Source: Hyalella azteca (taxonomy: Eukaryota > Arthropoda > Malacostraca > Amphipoda > Hyalellidae). Taken from it: a stretch of DNA of 64,000 bases. Below the pieces are notes generated by a model. That model was not told where the DNA came from, searched no databases, and saw nothing but the letters and a program-made list of their open reading frames with translations. Positions 34,901 through 46,900 of this stretch are shown here, one piece after another (positions within the stretch are counted from its first letter, which is position 1; each line of letters starts with the position of its first letter). Position numbers and translations under genes: made by a program. The stretch is from NCBI RefSeq assembly GCF_000764305.2, contig NW_025947367.1:146086-210085 (forward strand), read 5' to 3'.

Positions 34901-37900
34901 TATCTGCCGTATTGTCTCTGGCATGACGGCCGCAATATCTGCCATATTGTCTCTGGCATGACTGCCGCAATATCTGCCATATTGTCTCTGGCATGACGGC
35001 CGCAATATCTGCCATATTGTCTCTGGCATGACGACCGTAACATTCGTCCTCTTGTCTCTGTCACAATCATGTTTCCAGCTCCACGTTGACCAGAAAATTT
35101 CTGATAAAATGTTATTATTATTAATATCGGCTATTTCGTTTACTGAAGAGATAATAAAAACGAATGCGTAATAACTCGAGATGCCAGCAGCAACTTCTGT
35201 CAGACGATATAACAAAAATGATTTGTTTCGAATGATGGGGATTACCTTAACAAGTATAAATATACGGAACCTTTTTTTCAGAGATTTCCATTCATATAAA
35301 TATCTGTTTGATCAATGTCAGCGATTCTTTTGGTACTTATTTATTGTGATTCAGTTTATGAGTATGATTTTTCGTAAAGTGACGCGTTGTTTCAGTGTGG
35401 TGCAAAGAAAACTGCGTTTAATTTAAATATCCAGCTCAGTGAAGCACTCTGTCCTGAAGGCTCGTTGCTTGGTGAACAAGTGCTCCCTGATGTGCTTCAA
35501 AATTTACCCAAAATGCTAACTGCAATCTTACCCTAAACGTGAGCCCAAATCTAACCGTAAAAGTGTGATTCAATTGTTACCCTGAGCGAGCTTAAATCTT
35601 ACCCTAAATGCGTACCTAAATCTTACTCTAAACGCCGGACTGCCAATGTAGGATCGTCTAGATACCTGGAAAATAAAATTATAAAATTAAGGCTGGCTGT
35701 GAGAAAATATCATTGACATAGAAAATAACTTGAAGAAAAGGCTGGAAGGAAATGTAATTGAAATCTGAGGCAAATAAGAGCTTGAGGGAGAATCACTCTC
35801 AAGTGTAACCTATTATGAACCTAATGACGATGGAATTCAATGCAAATAAAAAGTCGAAATCGACCGTGAGTAGGACGTCGAAATTTACTGCAAAAAGTGA
35901 TTCAGAAACGATGATATCTGTAAATGTGAACGAAATTAATGAAAAACATTGCGCGATTCGCTCTAATAGTTGTCCACCTCCCGCTGGTGTAGTTACGAAA
36001 GCCTTGCATGGTTTATTGTTAAGGCAGACGAACCTAGAAACCAATGCTTGGACTGGAGTCAAAACGTGCAGTTATTCAGCGATGAATCATGACGAATGTT
36101 TGGATCCACCGCAATACCTCTCACCCGTCCAGCCGGAATCGTCCATACTTACCAGAGCCGAATCTTCCTTGTCTGCAAATTTGAAATTACTTGCGGGTGA
36201 AAAGAAAGAATCCAAGAGCCTTATAAGGACTTTAAGCCTTCGGGTTTTACGAACGATAAATAATGAAAAGCCAAACGCTTCTGTTGATAACAAAACTCTT
36301 ACATTTTTTCCGCCTAAGATTGGCGTAAGTCATAGTATCCAAGTGGATACCAAACCTGGCTTTTCCAAATTATTTCTTCGTAGAATGGCATCCAAAAATA
36401 TCAATGGCAGTTCCACTGCGTGTGAAAGTAGAAATAAATTGCTTGTTTCTTCGGCTTCGTCATGCTATTCAACGAAAACAAATTCAGAATGTTGTCCACT
36501 TGCCTGCGATATCAGCCCGTCTGACTGCATTACTACTGGTTCTTGTAAATTGGATGTCGAAGAAGTACCGTTCCAAAATTTTCTGGATGTTTTGAGATTT
36601 CCTCCTTTTCAGTATCCATTTCATACATGCGAAAATTCCGAAATGCATTTGAGCTCCTGGACACGTCATTCGTCTGAAAAATTTTCAAGTAAAGCAGTAG
36701 CAACTTCCAAAGTTAGTGAAGCTAAGAAAATAGACACAATGAAGAGCATTATTTTCAATCTTAACGATTCTGAAGTTGTGATTGAGGCATCTGTAAACGA
36801 AGGGTTGGATCTAGAGTGCACAGGAAGTAAGCGTGCCGAATGCTTATCTGAAATACGAAGCGTCTTTCCTAACAAAGAAGATAAAAACTGCCATGCAAAT
36901 AACGAAGATGTACATAGAAATGATATCCTTGTACTAGGAAACAATGGTTCTTGTGTTTCGGCGGCGAATTCCAGACATTCACTAATTCACACGCTTTGCC
37001 AATCTGCTGATGTGACCACCAGTTTGGTGAGACGTGGCTATAGTGCTCTCTGTATTATAATTCATAATACCTATTATTATTTATCTTATTAATAATACCT
37101 GTTATTATTATCGTCCATATTATTAATCATAACACACCAAATCATACCAAATGCGGTCGACTAGCAATTATTCAATTACGGTCACTGACATGTCGTTTGA
37201 ATTTCGCCAGCTGTTTCTCACTTCATATGTTTGTGTTAGGAAATTCAGTAAATTTCATATATCTCTCATGGACATGAGGCCATCCCGCAACTGTGGCTCA
37301 TAATTTCAAAGATGTTCTTGCTTTTTAGTCGCATTCGAAATTGGTGGTACAAATAGTGCAACAAGCATTTTATTTCCAATCATTAAATAAAATCCAAACA
37401 TTAAATTTCCATTCGAAAATCGCACTAAATTTTTAAATCTCATTCGTCAACGTCTAGAAATTGTTTTGAACGATGCGCATGCCACGCGATGTAGGAGATG
37501 GACAAGAAGAAAACTCCAATAGGTGTTGGATAAAAAGTCTACGTCAAGCTTGTCATTTATTTAAACAGGTTCTGGTGTACTGTCGATGTCGATTCTTTAA
37601 ATTGGATGCAGGTCATGTTACACTGATTTCTGTAAATTTTTCACATTATAATTATACTGTCGACGTCAAATGAGCCCAGGTTTAAAACCTACGAGTTTAT
37701 ATGACGCGAAAATTTCCAGATTTACGAACGGCGGCGCCTAGATTTGAATTGAATTTTTATGTACGAACACATTTTATCACTTGAAAAATTTTCTTCGTCT
37801 CTTGATGGCGCAATATCTGCATCATTTAATTTAAAACCTGTTTTCTTGGATAACAAGAAATAGTTGCTTTTGTTGATTTGTCAGAGGTATAATCAAGTTC

Positions 37901-40900
37901 GCATGTCTTTTTGATATCAATTTGTTCTATTCTATTAATTTCAATCACATTTATTAGACAAACGCTCTGGAATTTCACTCTAAGCTAATTGAATTTATTT
38001 TTTCGATGTGCAGGGGATCTCTGGTGTCCTGGATTGCGCTATTGTGGTGGAAGATTTCACCGCTGCATCCACGGGAGAGTTGTCAGTTTCTCGCGGCCAA
38101 TACCTCGAACTTTTGGACCATCCTTCTTCATCCACGGGGCCTACATCCATATCACAGTTCTCTAAGTCCACGTCTTCATCCAACATATCTTCCAAATCAA
38201 CTTCATCGAACATATCATCGAAATCCTCAACGTCTAACATATCTGCCAAATCTGGGTTCTCGCACAACTCATCATCAAACTCTTCAACGGACAATTCAAG
38301 CAAATCATCGGGAATATCATCTATGTGTAGTTCATCTTCACTCATTCACTGCCTCGCGCCCAGAGATCCTACTGAATGGGCGTTCGCTCGTCTAACCCTA
38401 ACGTCATCTTCAACACCACAAAGCAACGGGGCTACCAACGCTGCCAAGAACAACAGTGATGTCGATCAGACGACAGAGGCTGCGAGTCTTGGCAAAAGTG
38501 AGGCTACCCCCGCGGGTGGGAATGCTGCGGTGAACCGTTATGTCATCGAAGAGGGATATGTTCCGCTGTCGGTGCTCAGACTCACGCGCTCTATGCTCGA
38601 CATGCCCGTGACTGGTGAGTACATTTCCTTGTGTTCTTTTGACTAATATTCAGTATGAGGTCTATTGTAATATAAAGGTCTATTGTAATAAAAGGTCTAT
38701 TATATATTATGTATATAATAAATGTCTATTATATATAATATAAAGTATGAGGTCTATTGTAATCTGCCTAAAACTGTGCTTTTAGGCAGATAATTAGTGC
38801 TTTTTAGCTCATTTTCTCATTTATGGAAAAAAGTGGATTCAATGTCGTTCATTTGTTTTTGTTATACTCAGTCGTTCATTTGTTTATTGATAATTATTGA
38901 GTATTTTGTAATTTTTTTATTTAGACCGTAAGACCTTTTGTTATGTGTAAGTAAATTTTTTCACCTTCGAGAATTTCATTAGTCTGAACCAGAATATTTC
39001 GTTTGCATGTTGTGTTCTCCGGCGATGCTTGAGTGGCCTATAGCAAAATTTCGATTCTGAAGGGGATTAAAAATTTCGATTCTGACTCTTTCTTGACTGA
39101 GTCATCAAGTTACTTACTTATTCTAATTCATTACTTATCCTTCACTTGGACGCAGTTTATCACTGCTGCACAGCTGTCACTGACAGCATTTTATTATTCC
39201 TCGAGTTTGGGGAGCCTGACCACGCTATTCAGCTGCCCGCCGAATTCGTTTAATTGCACACTAATCACATTGATTTCAGATAAACAATCTGGTAGAAATT
39301 AATTCTTACTGGGTTTCCCTGTTTATTATTGAAGTTTTGTTCATTTGCGTTGATTCGTGAATGAGATAAGTTAGAATATATTTAGAGGTACAATTTATGT
39401 ACCCTCGAATTAAACTGATTTTAAGATTAATCTTTCTTGGATCAATAATGGCATCGGTCGCAAATGTTCAGTTATAAATTTTTAATTAATTGAATTTGGA
39501 GAAGTAGCCGACCAATTAACGTCAAATTTTCCCAATTAACCATGATCGATTGTATGGTGATTGGCGCGAAAATAATTATGCGTTATTTATAATTTTAATT
39601 TCAGAAAACTTAGGATTAATAAATCTTTGTCGGACTGCACAGAAAAAATTAAACCTAAATCCTGCACGATTATTGCGTTGAAGCATTATGCTGTTTAACA
39701 AGGGTCAAGAAATTACATAATTTAAGTTACAAGTTGAATTTATAAAATTATGTGCCTGCTATCGTCAAGCAACAAGAATAACGGTTTCAAACGTCCTCTG
39801 TATTGTCTTTCAGTATACTTTTTCTTGGAGCAATTTAATTGTTTATGTGGCTCTGTTGGCATGAATTCAATTTTTTGTTTCAAGTGAAAGAAATATTCTC
39901 AAGTTTTTCGCGCGTTTAGAGTTGAGGGTTTAATTTTTTATTTGCTGCCGATAAATTGTGGTGAAATTTGAGCATTCATGCCAAGTTACAAATTCAGCAT
40001 TCAGGCCATGCTGAATATCGTGTAGTAGTTTTGAGTTCCCCAATTCTCAGCACATAACAACCTGGTAAATTTTTGATGCAACCAGGCCACGTTTCATCAC
40101 ACTCAATGAAATGAATGAGATTTGTCCAAATGTACTTTTTTACATTGTACTCCCTTTTGCGTACAAACGTCCTCAGGCTGCTACACTCCCCAGTTTACGT
40201 ATACGTAGTTTAAGTTGAAAGTTATGTTCCCGGAGAGTGACATTCGGCGGTAGAGGGTTAAGTATAAATATTCCATGAATATTCAGTAATATTTATTTCA
40301 CTTGAGGTTAAATTAGATTTCTCGCATCCTTTTTGCACATTTTAATTTTTTTCTTCTAGACCAATTATCCATTTGAGGGCGTGGCTGCCGTGAATGTTTG
40401 GCGTTTGCGTGCTAGCGAAGTCTCGTGTCGAGTCCCATTAATATTAATTCGCTATTTAATAACTACTGGCTTTCTAAAAGAATTTTCCCGATTAACTTTT
40501 AATATTAAGGCCTCAGCTATTTAATTATTGATATCGAAAAATCAGCCCAAATAAAAAACAGTTTCGTCTTAACTACGAATTCTACACACGAAATCTATGC
40601 AAAGATTGTGCTTTTCGCTTGAACTAATTTTGATGGCCATTATATTCCTTCTGTACCGTTTCTTCAATCTAGATCTTACTGCCATAGATTGTGAAGAGAC
40701 ATTGTCTGTTGCCTAAGTTACCCAACTCCAATTTACTTGCTTTTAGCACCTTTTTAAAAATTTGTTGTCAATAGAATTAAACGTTTTCGAACTTGACCGT
40801 ATTGGTTCTGAATTTTCGTATCGATCTATTGTTAAGCATTGTTGAATTTTGTTAAAATTGCTTGCGGGAGCACCAGCTACTGGGCCTGCAGAATTATGTA

Positions 40901-43900
40901 CCAGCTGCTGGGCCTGCAGAATTATTTATACACCAGCAGCTAAGCCTGCGGAATTAAACACCAGCTACTGGGCCTGCAGAATTATGTACCAGCTGCTGGG
41001 CCTGCAGAATGATTTATACACCAGCAGCTAAGCCTGCGGAATTAGGAACCAGCTGTTGCGTTGGCACCGTCATGCACCAGCTGGCACCATCACGCACCAG
41101 CTGGCACCATCATGCACCAGCTGGCACTTAATTTGCTGACTCATCATCTTTATTGCCCACAAAAAAAGTTCGGCGCGCCGACTGTCAGGAAACGACCTTG
41201 CGGTCACCGACTCGTTTGCTTGTTTGATTGCTGCGCTCTGACCATCCAATTGATCTTGTATTATCTTATTCCTGATCTCCCATCTTTTCTTGTAACGTTA
41301 TTTATTGTCTACATTTCAATACCTACTGCGGCTGTTCAAAGGTTATTTATGTCATTGCCTAAATTCAATAGTGCGATAGTTTGAACGACATTTACGTTAA
41401 TTATTATCTACATATAACTTGTGCTACAGTTTCCAGTATGTTTCCAACACTATTGATGAGTGAAGTTCTCTTTCATTTAAGATTTATTGAGGAAAGTCTA
41501 CGGTATTTGTGTGTAATGGACAACTTGTCTATGGGAGAATTTTTTATAGAAGTCTACGGACTTTGACCCGATGATTTAGTTTACTTTCAACGCTATAATT
41601 ATGCCTAAAACAGTGAACAATTTTTCTTCTTGCTAAAAGCTACTACGTCACTGGTTTCTGCGAACTTTTGGGGGTTGGAAAATTCAAAACTTTCTGGATA
41701 TTCATTACTTTTTATGGCAATTTGATAAAATTTAATTTACATCAGGTTTCGTTGTATGATATACCGGTACTCTAACATGGCTATATATACTGTGTTTCAC
41801 GGTCAAAAAGCTACTTGGTCTGTGGCATCTGCGAGCTTGTTGAGTCGAACAATTCTGGCTTTCAGGATATTAAATAGTACGTTTAAATGGAAATCTGGTT
41901 ACAATGAACTTCAAAGTGACCGTACTTGTACCACCAAGTGACCATACCCAATTATACTCCAAAGTGGTTGTATTTGCATGTATTAAAATGTGACCGCACT
42001 TACTTATATCACAAAAAATGTCCGTACTTCTACTTCTAAGTGACCTTAACACGTTCACAACGCTACATTATTTGTGGCATTTGCGAGCTTGTCAAATCGA
42101 AAAATTGCGTATTTCTGGAAAAACAGTACGTTCCATATCGAAATCTGATGAATATTTCATTGCTTGTTCCGTTCTATGGTTTACTAAAAAGTTAAAATTT
42201 CACGGTCACAAAGCTACTTTGCCGTGGCATCTGCGAGCTTGTCGAGGAAGAAAATTGTGTATTTTTGGATAAACATTAGTACGTTTCTTATAGAAATCTG
42301 ACTATAAATATTTTATAGCTTGTTTCGTTCTATGGTTTACTATTAAGTTAACATTTTCACGGTCACAAAGCTGCTTAGCCGTGGCTTCTGCAAGTTTGTG
42401 GATTCAGTGCCACAGCTGCCTCTGCCGATGCAGGGTGTTTGCGACGCTTTCTCTCTCTACATCGTTCCAAACTATCCATGTCGTTTCTTCTACCAAAGCC
42501 TTAATTTGTAATAATCTTACTGTCTCCTGTATTGACCTCTTGATATTCAACCCCGCTCTGTGTTGTTGCTCGGTGTCCATGTGTAGAAACACAGAGAGCC
42601 TGTGTTTGTTGTTAAAGTATTTTAGCGGCGTTTCTTTTACTGGAGAAGCTCTTGCATTCAGAAACTTCCTCTCTTCGCAGTGCCCTGTTACGAATTCGGC
42701 TCCATGCCAAAGGCGTTCACGATATCTACCGTATTTGTGATTCTTTATTCCTCCATTCATTTAGTGTAAACCACTCCATTCATTGTAAAGTACCCCAATT
42801 CTTCACCATGTAGCTCTCTATTTCATCGGTGTAAAGTACCTCAGTTTTACACTGTATAGCCTTCTATTCCGTCAGTGTAAAGTATCCCAGTTCTCCACTG
42901 TATAGAACTACTTTTTATATTCCTCCGTTAGCATCACCATCTCTCTATTGCATCACACTCTACCTTTGTATCTCATCACACTACTCTATTGCATCACGCT
43001 CTACCCTACCATCACATCACACTATTCCCCTATTGCATCACACTCTACCTTTGTATCTCATCACACTACTCCTCTATTGCATCACGCTCTACCCTTCCAT
43101 TACATCACACTATTCCCCTATTGCATCACACTCTACCCTTCCATCTCATCACACTATTCCCCTATTGCATCACACCCTACCCCTCCATTACATCACACTA
43201 TTCCCCTATTGCATCACACTCTACCCTTCCATCTCATCACACTACTCCTCTATTGCATCACACCCTACCCTTCCATTACATCACACTTTTCCTATATTGC
43301 GTCACACTCTACCCTTTCATTACATCACGCTATTCTTCTATTGCATCACACTCTACCCTTCCATATAATCACACTATTCCTCTATTAGATCACATTCTAC
43401 CCTTCCATCTCATCACATTATTCCTCTATTGCATCACACTCTACCCTTCCATTACATCACACTTTTCCTGTATTGCGTCACACTCTACCCTTTCATTACA
43501 TCACGCTATTCTTCTATTGCATCACACTCTACCCTTCCATTACATCACACTTTTCCTCTATTGCGTCACACTCTACCCTTTCATTACATCACGCTATTCT
43601 TCTATTACATCACACTCTACCCTTCCATATCATCACACTATTCCTCTATTAGATCACATTCTACCCTTCCATTACATCACTCTATTCCTTTATTGCATCA
43701 CACTCTACTCTTCCATCTCATCACACTATTCCTCTATTGCATCACACTATTCCTCTATTGCATCACACTATTCCTCTATTGCATCACGCTATTCTTCTAT
43801 TACATCACACTCTACCCTTCCATCTCATTACACTATTCCTCTATTAGATCACATTCTACCCTTCCATCTCATCACACTCAAATTTCTCATCGTCCTGCTG

Positions 43901-46900
43901 TACATTTTTCGCATAACACCGATTTAAATAGTAATATATTATTTTCTATGGTAATTAATGTTTTTACTTCTTACCTTCCATCGCTATTGTTGCTTTGTCT
44001 GTGTTTTATCCCGAACGTTTTGTCTGTGCTCCGGCCTTGGATATAAATATAGAACTTGATTATAATTTTATACGTATTGATTATAATGCCCGTAATTCCC
44101 TAGTGCTCCTTTTAGTTTAGTTGCTTCATCATACGTGGCTTATTTTTCTGCCTTATGCCGTTGTCTTCTTAGCATTTGACTGCTAGTTCTTACTTACGAA
44201 AAGCTTAAAAATGTCAATATCTCTGTGTGTTTACATGGCTCTATATTCACCACATCGACTTCTAATTGTACTATTACGTTGAATTGCAAATTATTTGCTG
44301 TTTCTTCTCATTGCATATTGGTTTCTGACTCATCAAGTTGCATGTTGGTTCTTCGAACCCATCAAATATCAGAGCTTCTGACAAATGGACTCGATCTGGC
44401 ATGTATGAAAACTTGAATAAAATATAAATTAGTAATCATTAATTTAGCGTTACGACTTATAAACCGTAGTAACATTAGAAAAACGGAACATTAGAATGTT
44501 GAGGCTCACATATCGTTTACGTTTGCAGATCATAGAAGTTATACGCACCAGAATCGTAGATCTTTTGAAATAATGGTTACTAAACATTTTTGTGGATTAT
44601 TTCAGATAAGCAGGAAATATTTGTAGGATTATGAGAAGACTTCATCGCTAGATGGATGAGGTTTAGACGGACAAAATATAATTTTGAGGCATAAGTTATA
44701 AATGAACTTTAATTTCTAGACCGGCACTAGTAATTAGTTGATTATTAAGGGAAGGAGACTTCGTAATTGATGACACTTTTTTATGCCTAGTTTCAATATA
44801 CATCTAAAAAATGTAGCGTTATCCGTGTCATTTTCTCGTGATACATTGTGGATTTACAAACTAGTTGAGTTGGAAAAGATGAATGTGATCCTGCATCTTC
44901 TATGTATTCGAAAATCAATCGATTCAAACTCTATTTTTTTTTTTATTGAAAGGATGCCTTCTCAAGAATATCATTGTTGCGCTGTAAGATTCGAATTGTT
45001 ATGAGAAGTTGGAGTTGTGCGTGGCACTTAAAAATAAACATTGATATATGTCGTGCAATTTTCCTACATACAAAAATCTTTTGTTGTTATTTGTGAATAT
45101 TCTGTCGATGCGGTGTGAAATACATTCTTTTCATCCAAAAAATGCCTCCAATTTGAAAATTAAATGCATGAAAAACTCGCGTTTCGTCGAGTGAAAAATT
45201 CTCGGTAATTTTGATTGACTGTCGCTGTGGCCGGACGTTGAATTGCCATGCATTTGACACAATGAGAAATAATTGTTGGCAAGTGCAGTGTTTTCTCCGT
45301 AATTCTTCCTCTTGTTCTTGCCAACATCATCGCTACTCTTCTTCCTTCTTCACACTTCATTTCTCTTTAGATCATCTTAACTCGTATTCTTCATTTTGCG
45401 ACTGCTGGAAGAAACGATACAAGTTCGACACCTGAAAACAACAGCGCACAATTTTTTGGCTCCTATTTTTCGCTCCTTCAAAGGAAAAAAATTTCTGAAA
45501 TTTTAAAAGATATTGCGCACCTACCAGTTACAGAAAGGTTAGTATATTCTCGTGTTTGTATAACATGAAAAACTGTTGTACGTATCCTGATTTTGATATG
45601 ACTACATCTTTTAAACCGAAATACGTGAAATAGAACCATCGTTATAGATATGATGACTCACATTAGTTTAATTGAGTGTCAGCTTGCTGTAAAAAAACAC
45701 TCATGAATGCATCGGGTTATACAACGAATCAACGAGCTTCATCATTGTACGCATTTTAACCCTCTACTGACGTACGTTACTCTCCGGGAACATGCAATTA
45801 TACGTAAACTATTTAGTTGAGTGTAGCAACCTGAGGACGTTTGTACACAACAGAGAACATTTTAAAGTTGTACGTGGCGGCAACCATCAGTGCTAGTCAT
45901 TTTGCGCTCACTAGAACGTATCCTTTTTGGGAAGAAGGTTGTGACAATATTGCTCCGGTTACTATTATTATCAAGAATACTAATATTATATTATATTAGT
46001 AATATTAAAATACTACTAATATTGCTCTGGTTACTCATTTCAGGCGGTAGAGGTTAAGAAAAATCTCGCGTTGCGTAAATCGAGATATTGTAATCGAGGC
46101 AGATCAACAAAGCTACTTCAAATTCCTTTTTTAACTATGCTTAGTTTATACATGAGCCTTGTTTTTACAGGCACTGAAAGATGTTTGAACCTAAAAACAA
46201 AGATTATCAAGCTCCATATATCATGTTATTCTATGCACCAAGAAAATCTATGTATTATTCTACTCATATACATTAAAAAATATGTTGAGCTTCTCCACGC
46301 TGTAGCTTCCTCTACAATATAACATCTAGCTAACTGAACAAATAGAATATATTCAACGCGGTGTCATTTGCATGACTTTGTTTGTACTTGAATACCGCAG
46401 CGTCCACAGCCCCGAGTTGACTGACAATACCGCAGCGTCCACAGCCCCGAGTTGACTGACAATACCGCAGCGTCCACAGCCCCGAGTTGACTGACAATAC
46501 CGCAGCGCCCACAGCCCCCGAGTTAAAATAATGAAGCAGGGTTGAATTGAAGTCGGGCCGCCGCCGCTGCTCAGAGCAGGATAGAGGCAGCGGGGGCGCA
46601 GGACAGGGGCAGGCATGTCCCTTTTTGTTGCATTAATACATAATGAATGTAATCCATGCAGCAAATCGGCCGCTTCTGGGCTTGTAATTTCAAATATTGC
46701 TTCAAACCTGCTGTCTTTTGCGTAGCCATGTCTGCTCCTGCTCGAGCCCTACTCTTCTGCTTAAATCGGCACACTCCTGCTTCGTATTTTAACTTGGAAT
46801 AAATGTTTTGTATTATAAGTTTATATGGTGCGTTTATCATTAAACTATTGCCTATTTCAGATTGCGGTGCAGGCGCCGCGGGCTCCTCTTCTCCTGTCGC

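Larger units (their letters stand above)
31326..35814 (+). other. Intron 24, first part: mostly arrays and AT-rich DNA
   Basis: 4.5 kb. It contains a 39-bp array (32570-32725), CAG/CAGTGCC-rich low complexity (32780-32870), TATATCATATACC microsatellite-like sequence (33025-33110), a CACTCGTCACTTGT array (34590-34745), a 35-bp array (34842-35045) and CTTACCCTAAACG repeats (35515-35640). If the ORF at 35815 is a first exon, its promoter lies here. Confidence 0.6.
38615..46860 (+). other. Intron 25 (8.2 kb)
   Basis: Holds several arrays and piggyBac-like ends, listed separately. 38640-40180 is AT-rich unique DNA with a short TCTATTRTAATAAAGG repeat (38660-38765) and a fragment of the CATTTTCTCATTTATGG dispersed repeat (38806-38830). 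43900-45750 shows nothing recognisable. ORFs of 60-90 codons here have no supporting features. Confidence 0.6.

Noticed and set aside
37995..38345. Minus-strand acidic ORF of 116 codons
   Set aside because: Antisense shadow of the Ser-rich SH3 insert; the plus strand has the Trio homology.
42948..44046. Plus-strand ORFs of 146-312 codons
   Set aside because: Products of a stop-free 44-bp minisatellite. All frames are open together.
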